Shown: positions 1 through 8,448, counted from the stretch's first letter. The stretch is DNA of 32,821 nt from Sphingobacteriales bacterium (GCA_004144175.1 SEFT01000027.1:1-32821); one strand, 5' to 3'. Made by a program: numbers and translations. The notes: generated from the letters alone by a model not told the origin.

Positions 1-126
1 TACCAGCAGAATGCAAAAGGAAGGTTCAGCCAGCAAATAGACCTCAATGGAGCTACCCCGGGCATCTACTTCCTACAACTGAATGCCGATGGCCAAAAAC
101 AAATACAAAAAATGACCGTTAAGTAA
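1..126 (+). CDS. C-terminal end of a T9SS-sorted secreted protein (partial)
   Basis: The window opens inside a reading frame of 41 codons that ends with TAA at 124-126. The visible part contains the pattern GIYFLQL followed by a basic tail ending KMTVK. This is how type A sorting domains of the Bacteroidota type IX secretion system end: a last beta-hairpin with G-[IL]-Y-x-[LV] and a terminal K-x-x-V-K. In that family the tail directs export through the outer membrane and is then cleaved, leaving the protein on the surface or released. The functional part of the protein lies to the left of the window, so its activity cannot be told. A strong terminator follows 20 bases after the stop. The only real alternative is another Ig-like fold C-terminus, which the terminal KMTVK makes less likely. 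Confidence 0.85.
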   Translation, partial: YQQNAKGRFSQQIDLNGATPGIYFLQLNADGQKQIQKMTVK

Positions 127-145
127 TATTGAATCTCACAGGTAT

Positions 146-178
146 AAAAAGGGGTAAGCCGTCGGCTTACCCCTTTTT
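146..178 (+). terminator. Intrinsic terminator, perfect 15-bp stem
   Basis: Arms at 146-160 and 164-178 are perfectly complementary around a three-base GTC loop. The stem has a ten-pair GC-rich core (GGGGTAAGCC) flanked by five A and five T, so it would terminate in both directions. It closes the gene ending at 126. Confidence 0.9.
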
Positions 179-499
179 CTTTATTGGTTTATAACTCTTT
201 AATTGTTAAGTACGGTTGTTTCTTTGTTTACCTGACCTATCAAAGCTTTCTTTCATGCCAATAGGAGCTGAAAAAATCATAATAATCAATATCTAAAGGC
301 TTTTCAACAGCCTACAGGCCTTGAAAACCTTACAAATAAGGCACTTAAAACTTATTCACTGACAATGCAGAGGGTTATCCACAGGCGGTTGATTTCTATT
401 TCGATATTGGAATGCTCTTTTGAATAATTTCGTAAACCGATTTCGACATAGAATCGGATCCTAACAACTTCAATTTAACTACAAATAATTTTTTACCCG
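179..499 (+). promoter_or_regulatory. Structured upstream region of nrdJ
   Basis: This AT-rich gap has no credible gene. It holds three visible elements. A long hairpin lies at 296-331: arms 296-307 and 321-331 pair over 11 bp with one bulged C, and an inner GCC/GGC stem lies in the loop. A perfect DnaA-box nonamer TTATCCACA lies at 375-383. A six-base dyad, CCGATT at 437-442 and AATCGG at 452-457, lies 43 bases before the nrdJ start. I looked for a cobalamin riboswitch, because the enzyme needs B12, and did not see its conserved core. I could not place a convincing promoter box or an NrdR box. Confidence 0.5.
375..383 (+). promoter_or_regulatory. DnaA-box-like nonamer TTATCCACA
   Basis: An exact match to the consensus DnaA-binding nonamer TTATNCACA, 117 bases before the nrdJ start codon. 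In E. coli, DnaA binds upstream of the nrdAB reductase operon, so the location is suggestive. A single nonamer can occur by chance, and no second box is obvious nearby. Confidence 0.4.
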
Positions 500-3400
500 A
501 TGGATGCAAAGAAGCAACAGGGCGGCGGCCTCTCTTTTCAGCGCCAATACACCCGCGACGGCATTACAGCCTTTGACATGTTTGAGTACGACTATCGTAC
601 ATCCGTGATCCGTAACCCGAATGGGGAGAAGGTATTCGAGATGACGAATGTCGAAGTACCGAAGCACTGGTCGCAGATAGCTACAGATATCCTTGCTCAA
701 AAGTATTTCCGCAAAGCGGGCGTACCTCAGCCGGACGGTAGCCTTGGCCGTGAGACATCGATCAAGCAAGTTGCGCATCGCCTGGCAGGTTGCTGGCGTA
801 CATGGGGCGAAAAATACGGATATTTCGCAACTGCTAACGACGCACAGGTATTCTACGATGAGCTTGTATATAGCATCCTTCACCAAAGCTGTGCGCCTAA
901 CTCGCCACAATGGTTTAACACGGGCCTACATAGCAGCTACGGTATCGACGGTAAGCCACAGGGCCACTATTACGTAGACCCGATCACCGGCAACCTAGAG
1001 CGCTCTAAGAATGCATACGAGCGTCCGCAGCCGCACGCTTGCTTTATATTGAGCGTAGATGACGACCTGGTAAACGAAGGCGGTATCATGGACCTTTGGG
1101 TACGTGAGGCACGTATCTTCAAATACGGTTCGGGTGTCGGTACTAACTTCTCTCAGGTACGCGCCGAAGGCGAAAAACTGAGTGGTGGCGGTACATCAAG
1201 CGGGCTGATGAGCTTCCTGAAAATAGGTGACCGTGCTGCTGGTGCGATCAAAAGCGGCGGTACTACACGTCGCGCTGCCAAGATGGTATGCCTGGATCTG
1301 GATCACCCGGAGATCGAGCACTTCATCGACTGGAAAGTAGAAGAAGAGAAGAAAGTTGCTGCGCTGATAGCTGCAGGTTATGCTTCTGACTACGAAGGCG
1401 AAGCTTACCGCACCGTATCCGGCCAAAACTCTAATAACTCTGTTCGTATACCGAACGAATTCTTCCGCCGCCTGGCCAATAGCGAAGATTGGGAAATGAC
1501 TGCCCGCAGCGATGGCAAGGTGATGAAGAAAGTACCGTCTAAGCAACTATGGGATAAGGTAGCCTACGCTGCATGGCGTTGCGCTGACCCTGGTACACAG
1601 TATGATACTACAATCAATGAATGGCACACATGCCCTGAAGGTGGCCGCATCAATGCGTCTAACCCTTGCTCGGAGTATATGTTCCTCGACAATACAGCTT
1701 GTAACCTGGCATCGCTCAACCTGCGCCGTTTCTTCAACGAAGCAGACAATTCTTTCGATGTGCAGGGCTTTGAATATATGACCCGCCTGTGGACCGTAGT
1801 ACTCGAGATATCGGTACTGATGGCGCAGTTCCCTTCACCTGAAGTAGCACAGCTGAGCTACGACTACCGTACACTGGGTCTGGGTTATGCTAACCTTGGC
1901 TCTATGCTGATGGTAAGCGGTATACCTTATGATAGCGAGGAAGCGCGTGCTATTGCAGGTTCTATCACTGCTATTATGAATGGTGTTGCTTATCGCACAT
2001 CTGCCGAGATGGCCAAGTCACTGGGTGCATTCCCACGCTTTGCCGAGAACCGCGAGCACATGCTGCGTGTAATGCGCAACCACCGTGCAGCTGCATACGA
2101 TGCTACCGAAGCATACGAAGGCCTGGAAACAAAACCAATGGGCATCAATGCAAAATACTGCCCGGACTACTTGCTGACTGCTGCTACTAAAGCATGGGAT
2201 GAAGCTGTACAGATGGGTGAGCAATATGGCTACCGCAATGCACAGGCAACAGTGATTGCCCCTACTGGCACCATCGGCCTGGTGATGGATTGCGATACTA
2301 CCGGTATCGAGCCTGACTTTGCACTGGTTAAATTCAAGAAACTTTCGGGTGGTGGCTATTTCAAGATCATCAACCAATCTATACCTGCTGCCCTTAAGAA
2401 CCTGGGCTATAAGGCAGACGAAATGGATGCGATCGTAAAATATGCTAAAGGACATGGCACATTTGCTGGCGCTCCTTTCATCAACCACCAAACGCTGAGC
2501 GAAAAAGGCTTCATAGCTGAAGAGCTGAAAAAACTGGATACTGCTGTAGAAAGCGCATTCGAGATAGGCTTTGTATTCAATGTATATACACTGGGCGAAG
2601 AATGCCTGCAGCGCATAGGCTTCACACCGGAGCAATACTTCGCTCCTGACTTCAGCCTGCTGGAAGAACTGGGTTTTGGTGATGACGAGATAGAAGCTGC
2701 AAACGACTATGTATGCGGTACTATGATGATGGAAGGCGCTCCTTACCTGAAAGAAGAGCACTTGGCCGTATTCGATTGCGCTAACAAATGCGGTAAAAAA
2801 GGTGAGCGTTATATACACGCTCATGGACACATCCGTATGATGGGTGCTACACAGCCATTCATCAGCGGCGCTATCTCTAAGACCATCAACCTGCCGCACG
2901 AGGCTACGGTTGAAGAAATTAAAGATTGCTACTTCCTCAGCTGGCAGCTGGGCATCAAAGCCTGCGCACTATACCGCGATGGTTCTAAACTGAGCCAGCC
3001 GCTGAGCAACAAGAGCGATAAAAAGAAGAAAGAAGGTACTACTAAAGAAGAAGCAACTGCCGTAACAGCTACTAACGCTGCTGCCAGCCAGATAGTAGAT
3101 ATGAGCCAGCTCACGATATCCGAACTGCTGGACGAGGTGAACAAACGCGTACAGGCCAGCCCCGATACACAGCTGAAGCGTGAACTGAGCCGTATCGTAG
3201 AGCGTAAGCAGCTACCTGCTAAACGTCGCGGATATACCTTTAAAGCTAAAGTTGGTGGTCAGCCGCTCTTTGTACGCACCGGTGAATATGGTGATGGTAC
3301 ACTGGGTGAGATATTCCTGGATATGGCCAAAGAAGGCGCCACTATGCGTAGCCTGATGAACAGCTTTGCGATAGCTGTATCGGTAGGCCTGCAGTATGGT

Positions 3401-3859
3401 GTACCGCTGGAAGAATATGCAGATAAATTCACTTTCACACGCTTTGAACCGGCCGGTGTGGTAGATCACCCGAATATCAAGTCTGCTACTTCGGTGCTCG
3501 ACTTCATCTTCCGCCTGCTGGCTTACGAATACCTCGACCGTACAGATCTGGTACACGTACCGGACCCGGAAAGAGTAAAACGCGAAGAAGAGCCGATAGC
3601 ACAGGAACTTTCACAGGTACGCGTTACCGCACCTCAGCAAGCGCCTAAAGCAGCAACTACACCTGCAGCTGCACCGGCTAAGAATGTAGCCCCTGCTATA
3701 AAACCGGTAGCAGTGAAAGTGCAGAACAGTGCTGATGTGAAAAAGCTGATGGGTACCAGTGCTGACGCACCTGCTTGTCGCAACTGCGGTAACATTACCC
3801 TAAGGAACGGTACCTGCTATATGTGCCCTAACTGTGGTACTACTACGGGATGTAGCTAA
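500..3859 (+). CDS. nrdJ: Adenosylcobalamin-dependent (class II) ribonucleoside-diphosphate reductase
   Basis: Makes deoxyribonucleotides for DNA synthesis in the cytoplasm, using adenosylcobalamin as radical generator. The 1119-residue protein shows the class II signatures: first redox cysteine C181 in PHACFILS, the active-site N388-P-C390-S-E392, the resolving C401 in TACNLASLNL, and the phosphate loop APTGTIG at 587-593. After the barrel come a Lys-rich linker (about 830-860), a TSCPD-type domain (about 900-1010), an Ala/Pro-rich linker (about 1045-1080) and a C-terminal zinc ribbon with C1093, C1096, C1109 and C1112 plus a last C1118, probably the tail that re-reduces the active site. The start at 500 is the first ATG of the frame and gives a normal N-terminus. 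It is a single-gene unit between terminators. No small radical subunit lies next to it, as expected for class II. Confidence 0.97.
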   Translation: MDAKKQQGGGLSFQRQYTRDGITAFDMFEYDYRTSVIRNPNGEKVFEMTNVEVPKHWSQIATDILAQKYFRKAGVPQPDGSLGRETSIKQVAHRLAGCWRTWGEKYGYFATANDAQVFYDELVYSILHQSCAPNSPQWFNTGLHSSYGIDGKPQGHYYVDPITGNLERSKNAYERPQPHACFILSVDDDLVNEGGIMDLWVREARIFKYGSGVGTNFSQVRAEGEKLSGGGTSSGLMSFLKIGDRAAGAIKSGGTTRRAAKMVCLDLDHPEIEHFIDWKVEEEKKVAALIAAGYASDYEGEAYRTVSGQNSNNSVRIPNEFFRRLANSEDWEMTARSDGKVMKKVPSKQLWDKVAYAAWRCADPGTQYDTTINEWHTCPEGGRINASNPCSEYMFLDNTACNLASLNLRRFFNEADNSFDVQGFEYMTRLWTVVLEISVLMAQFPSPEVAQLSYDYRTLGLGYANLGSMLMVSGIPYDSEEARAIAGSITAIMNGVAYRTSAEMAKSLGAFPRFAENREHMLRVMRNHRAAAYDATEAYEGLETKPMGINAKYCPDYLLTAATKAWDEAVQMGEQYGYRNAQATVIAPTGTIGLVMDCDTTGIEPDFALVKFKKLSGGGYFKIINQSIPAALKNLGYKADEMDAIVKYAKGHGTFAGAPFINHQTLSEKGFIAEELKKLDTAVESAFEIGFVFNVYTLGEECLQRIGFTPEQYFAPDFSLLEELGFGDDEIEAANDYVCGTMMMEGAPYLKEEHLAVFDCANKCGKKGERYIHAHGHIRMMGATQPFISGAISKTINLPHEATVEEIKDCYFLSWQLGIKACALYRDGSKLSQPLSNKSDKKKKEGTTKEEATAVTATNAAASQIVDMSQLTISELLDEVNKRVQASPDTQLKRELSRIVERKQLPAKRRGYTFKAKVGGQPLFVRTGEYGDGTLGEIFLDMAKEGATMRSLMNSFAIAVSVGLQYGVPLEEYADKFTFTRFEPAGVVDHPNIKSATSVLDFIFRLLAYEYLDRTDLVHVPDPERVKREEEPIAQELSQVRVTAPQQAPKAATTPAAAPAKNVAPAIKPVAVKVQNSADVKKLMGTSADAPACRNCGNITLRNGTCYMCPNCGTTTGCS

Positions 3860-3880
3860 TAAATTTGATTAAACTATACA

Positions 3881-3908
3881 AAGCCTGCGATGAATCGCAG
3901 GCTTTTTT
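3881..3908 (+). terminator. nrdJ intrinsic terminator
   Basis: Arms AAGCCTGCGA (3881-3890) and its exact complement (3895-3904) enclose a TGAA loop and run into six T residues at 3903-3908. It lies 21 bases after the nrdJ stop. Confidence 0.92.
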
Positions 3909-3993
3909 CTTCCCCGTAGTTACATGATAGCATTACATTTTCTACTCATTATGAAATTTGGCACATTCTGTGTTTATTGCAATATATAAGCCA

Positions 3994-4749
3994 ATGCATC
4001 ATTTTATGATTACCCGGTTTTTTTCCATTATACTAATACTGCTAATCCCATTCATAGCCATAGCCCAGCGTGGCCGCGACAATGGCCGCACGAATTATAA
4101 TAACAATACAAGAAACACCAACGGTGCTATCACTGTCTTTTCCCCCGATCGGAATCCCTTTTACCTGGTATTGAATGGTGAGCGCATGAACGATCAGCCG
4201 CAGACTTATGTCACAGTGCAGGGGCTACCGTCGGATGTATATAAGCTGGAAATAGAGTTTCAGGATGCCTTTATACCATTGGTACGCGAAGAGATCGAAG
4301 TATCCGGCCGTGCAGTATCCAACATGTACCAGATAGGCTGGAAGCGCAACCGGAAACCCATATTACTACCTGCAAGTTATGCCCCTATGACGGGCAATAG
4401 GTATGTAATGGAGTACAGCACCTACGACTCCCGCAATCAGCGCTCCAGACGCCCCTACAAAACGGCTATGGGCCCGCGCGACTTTGATGCTGCCAGAGCC
4501 ACCATCCGCAATATTTCTTTTGACGAAACTAAATTGAAAACAGCCAAAGGCATTGCATCTACCAACTTCTTAACGTCAGACCAGGTACTTGCTGTTTGCC
4601 AGCTATTCAGCTTCGAACAGACCAGGCTGGAGTTTGCCAAGTTCGCCTTTGCCCGCACGGTCGATCCCGGTAATTACTTCAAAGTAAACAGCGCTTTTAG
4701 CTTCAGCTCTACTACCGATGATCTCAATAAGTTCCTGTACGGTATGTAA
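3994..4749 (+). CDS. Secreted DUF4476 domain protein
   Basis: A protein of about 251 residues with a Sec signal peptide (hydrophobic run FFSIILILLIPFIAIA, cleavage likely after AIA before QRG). The C-terminal 90 residues match the DUF4476 pattern: ISFDETKLKTAK, the LTSDQVLAVCQLFSFE stretch, RLEFAKFAFARTVDPGNYF, and a final FSFSSTTDDLNKFL. The middle part is a beta-rich module. The family is widespread in Bacteroidota and its function is unknown. The frame is open further up to a TTG at 3958, but ATG at 3994, or ATG at 4006 directly before the signal peptide, is far more plausible. It stands alone between the nrdJ terminator and the next gene. Periplasmic or surface location is inferred from the signal peptide. 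Confidence 0.85.
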   Translation: MHHFMITRFFSIILILLIPFIAIAQRGRDNGRTNYNNNTRNTNGAITVFSPDRNPFYLVLNGERMNDQPQTYVTVQGLPSDVYKLEIEFQDAFIPLVREEIEVSGRAVSNMYQIGWKRNRKPILLPASYAPMTGNRYVMEYSTYDSRNQRSRRPYKTAMGPRDFDAARATIRNISFDETKLKTAKGIASTNFLTSDQVLAVCQLFSFEQTRLEFAKFAFARTVDPGNYFKVNSAFSFSSTTDDLNKFLYGM

Positions 4750-4797
4750 TTAATGCCCTCCTTGCCTAAGAACGCTGCAATTATTCCAAAAAGCCAA

Positions 4798-4805
4798 TAC
4801 ATTTG
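4798..4805 (+). promoter_or_regulatory. Bacteroidota -7 box (TACATTTG) of the DinB/YfiT-like gene
   Basis: Matches the TAnnTTTG -7 consensus, 30 bases before the ATG at 4836. No clear -33 TTTG is present. It overlaps the left arm of the inverted repeat at 4801-4825. Confidence 0.5.
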
Positions 4806-4825
4806 TATTAAGTTTTAATACAAAT
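4801..4825. repeat. Perfect 11-bp inverted repeat in the leader of the DinB/YfiT-like gene
   Basis: ATTTGTATTAA (4801-4811) and its exact complement (4815-4825) are separated by GTT. It starts inside the putative -7 box and spans the expected transcription start, so it could be an operator or a short 5'-UTR hairpin. There is no U-tract typical of a terminator. Confidence 0.6.
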
Positions 4826-4835
4826 TTTATCTCTC

Positions 4836-5378
4836 ATGGATGACAGTCATGAACAGTTGCGCTATCCGATAGGGCGCTACGAAGCTCCGGAAAGCTTTGA
4901 ACCGGAAATGCTGAATGATTGCATTGCCTCGATAGAGGCGCTCCCTAAATGGCTGGACCTCTGCATCGAAAACCTGGATGCCGAGCAGTTGGAAACACCT
5001 TACCGCCCCGGCGGCTGGAACATCAACCAGGTAATACACCACCTTGCCGATAGCCACATGAATGCCTATGTAAGGGTAAAGCTGGCACTGACCGAAGAGA
5101 ACCCTGTGGTAAAGCCCTATGAAGAAAAGCTATGGGCAGAGCTACCCGATGTAGACCTGGTGCCGGTCAATGTTTCCATTACACTATTGCATGCACTACA
5201 TATACGGTGGGGACAACTGCTGCGCAACATACAGGATGGCGACTGGGAACGTACCTACTATCACCCTGAGCATGAGCGTAATGTGCCACTTTGGGAGGTA
5301 GCCGACATATATGCCTGGCATGGCCGCCACCATATGGAGCAGATACGCCAGCTAAGGCAGCGTATGGGCTGGGGCTAG
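4836..5378 (+). CDS. DinB/YfiT-family putative metal-dependent hydrolase or thiol transferase
   Basis: A 180-residue protein of the YfiT/BstA branch of the DinB superfamily, four-helix bundles that bind a divalent metal through three histidines. The ligand motifs are visible: a histidine in VIHHLADSH (H68 or H69) and the pair H162 and H166 in AWHGRHHMEQI. The N-terminal LRYPIGRYEAPE and PYRPGGWNINQVIHHL are hallmark YfiT stretches. Length is normal for the family. In Bacillus the relative BstA transfers bacillithiol to electrophiles. Whether this organism makes that thiol cannot be told here, so the substrate is open. Transcription probably starts from the box at 4798. The next gene follows 57 bases after the stop, without a terminator in between. 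Confidence 0.88.
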   Translation: MDDSHEQLRYPIGRYEAPESFEPEMLNDCIASIEALPKWLDLCIENLDAEQLETPYRPGGWNINQVIHHLADSHMNAYVRVKLALTEENPVVKPYEEKLWAELPDVDLVPVNVSITLLHALHIRWGQLLRNIQDGDWERTYYHPEHERNVPLWEVADIYAWHGRHHMEQIRQLRQRMGWG

Positions 5379-5435
5379 CAGTTCCTGTTGGACTGTTAGC
5401 GATATGATTGTAGATTGCACCAAAATTTTTCCGTT

Positions 5436-5900
5436 ATGCAACAAGGCCTGCTCCATCTTCACAACTTCCTTCGCTGGGTAGTATTGCTGTTTGCCCTGCT
5501 TACCATCATCCGCAGCATGGGTGGCCTCGGTGGCAAAAAGGCCTTCACCAGCGGCGACCGGAAGACAGCCATGTTCCTGATGATAAGCGCCGACATACAG
5601 CTGCTGCTTGGTTTTGCGCTTTACTTTATGAAGGGCTGGGCAACTGTGATAGCAAGTGGCGCTGATATCATGAGCAATAAGTACAACCGCTTTTTCGCGG
5701 TAGAGCACCTTACAGGTATGCTTATCGCAATCATCCTCATACATATAGGCTACAGTTCTGCAAAGAAGAATATACCCGATGCAGCCAAGTTCAAAAAGCT
5801 GTTCTGGTTTACGCTCATAGCTGTTCTTATTATCCTTATTACTATACCATGGCCGGGCCGCGAGCTGATAGGCCGTCCGCTGTTCCCGGGCATGCACTAG
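5436..5900 (+). CDS. Four-helix integral membrane protein, function unknown
   Basis: About 154 residues with four predicted membrane helices: LLHLHNFLRWVVLLFALL, AMFLMISADIQLLLGFAL, HLTGMLIAIILIHIGY and LFWFTLIAVLIILITI, ending in a short loop with PWPGRELIGRPLFPG. Histidines lie in or near helices 1 and 3 (LHLHNF, EHLTG, IHIGY), which recalls small cytochrome-b-like membrane proteins, but no heme-binding pattern is certain. The frame is open from TTG 5415, but the ATG at 5436 gives the natural start. It ends 7 bases before the acyltransferase, so the two are probably co-transcribed. I recognise it only as a conserved-looking Bacteroidota membrane protein. Confidence 0.8.
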   Translation: MQQGLLHLHNFLRWVVLLFALLTIIRSMGGLGGKKAFTSGDRKTAMFLMISADIQLLLGFALYFMKGWATVIASGADIMSNKYNRFFAVEHLTGMLIAIILIHIGYSSAKKNIPDAAKFKKLFWFTLIAVLIILITIPWPGRELIGRPLFPGMH

Positions 5901-5907
5901 TATATAT

Positions 5908-6651
5908 ATGCTCCGGAAGCTGTTACAGCCCATCTATACAGCTATCGTTCTGCTGACCTTTGTGATATGCCTCTTGACCGCATTCCCATTCTTTTTGCTA
6001 TTCGGTAGCATGGGAACTGCTAAAGGCAGGAAGATCATATGGCATATTGTGAGCACTTGGGCCAAAGGCTGGCTGTGGTTCATTGGTATGCCGCTCAGGA
6101 GGCTGGGCAGCGTGCCCAATGACGGTAAATATGTATTCGTAGCCAACCATATTTCCTATCTGGATACGATTGACGTTTATGCAGCCATCCCTACCTATTT
6201 CCGTACGCTGGCCAAGATCGAAATGTCGCGCATCCCCATATTCGGCTTTGTATACAAGCAGGTAACTATATTAGTAGACCGCGAAAGCGCACAGGGACGC
6301 GCCCGCAGCATGCGCCTGATGTGGATGACACTCCGAAATGAATGTAGCATCTCCATATTCCCCGAAGGCACTTTTAATGAAACAGATGCTCCTCTGAAGC
6401 ATTTCTACGATGGGGCATTCCGCCTGGCTATCAGCGCCCAGATACCTATTGTACCGCTCCTCTTCCCCGATACGGTAAAGCGCTGGCACTACAGCGGCTG
6501 GTATAAGCTGTGGCCGGGTAGAAACCGGGCTATTTTCCTCGACCCGGTACCGGTCGACGGGCTGGAACTCAGAGACTTACCCATGCTGAAAGAAAAGGTG
6601 TGCCGGCTGATGGAAACAGAGCTGGCAAAGTACGGTTACCCTAAGTCGTAA
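5908..6651 (+). CDS. 1-acyl-sn-glycerol-3-phosphate acyltransferase (PlsC family)
   Basis: Transfers an acyl chain to a lysophospholipid such as lysophosphatidate at the inner face of the cytoplasmic membrane. The 247-residue protein has an N-terminal hydrophobic anchor (about 8-30), the catalytic HX4D motif NHISYLD with H81 and D86, and the glycerophosphate-binding FPEGTF with E153, G154 and T155, followed by VPLLFPDT. The motif spacing is standard for the PlsC/LPLAT family. The start at 5908 lies 7 bases after the stop of the membrane protein gene, suggesting one transcript. The exact acyl acceptor is inferred; some family members modify ornithine or other aminolipids in Bacteroidota. Confidence 0.92.
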   Translation: MLRKLLQPIYTAIVLLTFVICLLTAFPFFLLFGSMGTAKGRKIIWHIVSTWAKGWLWFIGMPLRRLGSVPNDGKYVFVANHISYLDTIDVYAAIPTYFRTLAKIEMSRIPIFGFVYKQVTILVDRESAQGRARSMRLMWMTLRNECSISIFPEGTFNETDAPLKHFYDGAFRLAISAQIPIVPLLFPDTVKRWHYSGWYKLWPGRNRAIFLDPVPVDGLELRDLPMLKEKVCRLMETELAKYGYPKS

Positions 6652-6659
6652 ATACCCTT

Positions 6660-6667
6660 TACCTTTG
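6660..6667 (+). promoter_or_regulatory. -7 box (TACCTTTG) of ychF
   Basis: Exact TAnnTTTG match, 22 bases before the ychF start, in the only gap between the acyltransferase and ychF. No clear -33 TTTG is present. Confidence 0.55.
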
Positions 6668-6689
6668 CGCAAATTTTATAGTTTCCACA

Positions 6690-7787
6690 ATGGCTTTGCA
6701 AGTAGGTATCGTAGGACTTCCTAACGTAGGTAAATCAACATTATTCAATGCAGTGAGCAACAGTGCCAAGGCACAGGCTTCCAACTATCGTTTCTGTACC
6801 ATAGAACCCAATGTAGGGCAAGTAGATGTGCCGGACGAGCGCCTGGCAAAGCTGGCCGAGCTGGTGCAGCCGCAGCGTGTAGTGCCTACTACCATCGAGT
6901 TTGTAGACATTGCCGGCCTGGTAAAAGGAGCCAGCAAGGGCGAAGGACTAGGTAATAAGTTCCTGGCCAATATCCGCGAGGTAGATGCCATAGTGCATGT
7001 GATACGCTGCTTTGAGGACGATAATATCCTGCGCGAAGAAGGAGACATCAACCCCGTAGGCGATAAAGAAATAATAGACACAGAGCTGCAACTAAAAGAC
7101 CTCGACAGCGTAGAGAAGAAGATGCAGCGCTACGAGAAAATAGCCAAGAACGACCCTAAAGCTAAACGTGTGTACGACGTACTGGTAAGCTGCAAGGATC
7201 ATTTATACCAAGGCAAGAACATACGCGGCCTGCAACTGGAAGGCGAAGAGCTGGAAGCAGTAGCAGACCTGTTCCTGCTTACCAATAAACCGGTGCTGTA
7301 TGTAGCCAACGTAGACGAGTCGGCGATACATACGGGCAACAAATACTCTGAAGCCCTGATAAAAGTTGCTACGGACGAAGGCGCCGAAGTGATCGTAATG
7401 AATAACTCGATCGAAGCGCAGATATCGGAACTGGAGGCTGTTGAAGATAAAGAGTTGTTCCTTTCAGAGTACGGCCTTACAGAGCCTGGCCTCAACCGCC
7501 TGATACGCGCCGCTTACAAGTTGCTTAACCTCATCACCTACTTCACGGCCGGTGTACAGGAAGTACGCGCATGGACCATCCACCGCGGCTGGAAAGCGCC
7601 ACAGGCTGCCAGCGTGATACATACCGACTTTGAGAAAGGCTTCATCAAGGCAGAGACAATCGCCTATAACGACTATGTACAATACAAAAGTGAAGCTGCC
7701 TGCCGCGAAAATGGCAAACTGCGCATAGAAGGTAAGGAATACCTGGTGCAGGACGGCGATGTACTGCATTTCCGCTTCAACGTATAA
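6690..7787 (+). CDS. ychF: Redox-regulated ribosome-associated ATPase YchF (OLA1/Obg family)
   Basis: Cytoplasmic P-loop ATPase that binds ribosomes and modulates translation and stress responses. The 365 residues match the usual length of about 363. Visible elements are the P-loop GLPNVGKST (9-17), the DIAGLVKGASKGEGLGNKFL switch region, and N207-V-D-E210 in place of the GTP-specific NKxD, the change that gives YchF its preference for ATP. A coiled-coil insertion (about 125-185) is followed by the C-terminal TGS domain (from about 280, with FTAGVQEVRAWTI). The ATG at 6690 fits the canonical N-terminus MALQVGIVG. The gene converges with the response regulator gene; the two stop codons are only 7 bases apart and no terminator separates them. 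Confidence 0.97.
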   Translation: MALQVGIVGLPNVGKSTLFNAVSNSAKAQASNYRFCTIEPNVGQVDVPDERLAKLAELVQPQRVVPTTIEFVDIAGLVKGASKGEGLGNKFLANIREVDAIVHVIRCFEDDNILREEGDINPVGDKEIIDTELQLKDLDSVEKKMQRYEKIAKNDPKAKRVYDVLVSCKDHLYQGKNIRGLQLEGEELEAVADLFLLTNKPVLYVANVDESAIHTGNKYSEALIKVATDEGAEVIVMNNSIEAQISELEAVEDKELFLSEYGLTEPGLNRLIRAAYKLLNLITYFTAGVQEVRAWTIHRGWKAPQAASVIHTDFEKGFIKAETIAYNDYVQYKSEAACRENGKLRIEGKEYLVQDGDVLHFRFNV

Positions 7788-7794
7788 TTTCTTT

Positions 7795-8448
7795 TTAGTA
7801 AATAGCTACCAGGCCGTTTTTTACAGCATATAGTGCCAGTCCTGTTCGCGAACGCACATTCAGCTTCTCGAACAGGCTGTCGCGGTAGCCTTCTACCGTA
7901 CGGTGGCTCAGGCCCATCTGTTCAGCAATTTCTTTATAGGTCAGGTCTGTACAGCTATGCTTCAGAAAGTTTAGCTCCTTCTCGGTAAGCGCCAGAACCG
8001 GCTCTCCGGGGTTCTTCGATTCACGCAGGATGTTGTTTGTTATCAGGTCGCTGTGGTAATAGCCATCCTGATAGATGCTTACAATGGCATCGCGTAGCTG
8101 GTTCGGCTCTACATCTTTCAGTACATAGCCATGCGCTCCGCTACGCAGCATCTTAATGATGTTCTCTTCATTGTCGTACATCGACAGCGCCAGCAGCTTT
8201 ATCTTCTTGTACTTTTCCCGTATAGCCTTAGCTGTATCATAGCCATTCATCACGGGCATGTTGATGTCCAGTATGCATACCTCCGGCCTTGTGCGGGCTA
8301 CCATGATCTTTTCCAGCAGTTCTTTTCCTGTGCTGGCCTCCATCATCGGCTCTATCTCGGGGAAGCCTGATAGTATCTCGAACAAGCCTTTGCGAAACAA
8401 TGCGTGATCGTCTGCTATCGCTACTTTTATGGGTTGCATTGGCATCAT
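7795..8448 (-). CDS. NarL/FixJ-family response regulator
   Basis: DNA-binding output protein of the two-component system encoded just upstream. Receiver domain at about 6-122 with acidic pocket D13/D14, phospho-acceptor D61 in CILDINMP, S89 and K111 (YVLKD). A LuxR-type helix-turn-helix occupies about 150-217, with LTYKEIAEQMGLSHRTVEGY and LNVRSRTGL. The 217-residue length is typical. The ATG at 8448 overlaps the kinase stop codon by four bases (ATGA), so the two are translationally coupled. M2 and M4 are alternative starts within four codons. Targets are unknown; autoregulation of the operon is possible but not shown by the sequence. Confidence 0.95.
   Translation of the reverse strand: MMPMQPIKVAIADDHALFRKGLFEILSGFPEIEPMMEASTGKELLEKIMVARTRPEVCILDINMPVMNGYDTAKAIREKYKKIKLLALSMYDNEENIIKMLRSGAHGYVLKDVEPNQLRDAIVSIYQDGYYHSDLITNNILRESKNPGEPVLALTEKELNFLKHSCTDLTYKEIAEQMGLSHRTVEGYRDSLFEKLNVRSRTGLALYAVKNGLVAIY

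Noticed and set aside
127-499. Possible cobalamin riboswitch before nrdJ
   Set aside because: The conserved B12-box core is not visible; only unrelated hairpins and a DnaA nonamer are present.
2018-2899. Long open frame of 293 codons on the minus strand
   Set aside because: It lies entirely inside nrdJ, has no family motif, and is rich in residues expected from reading the opposite strand of a coding region.
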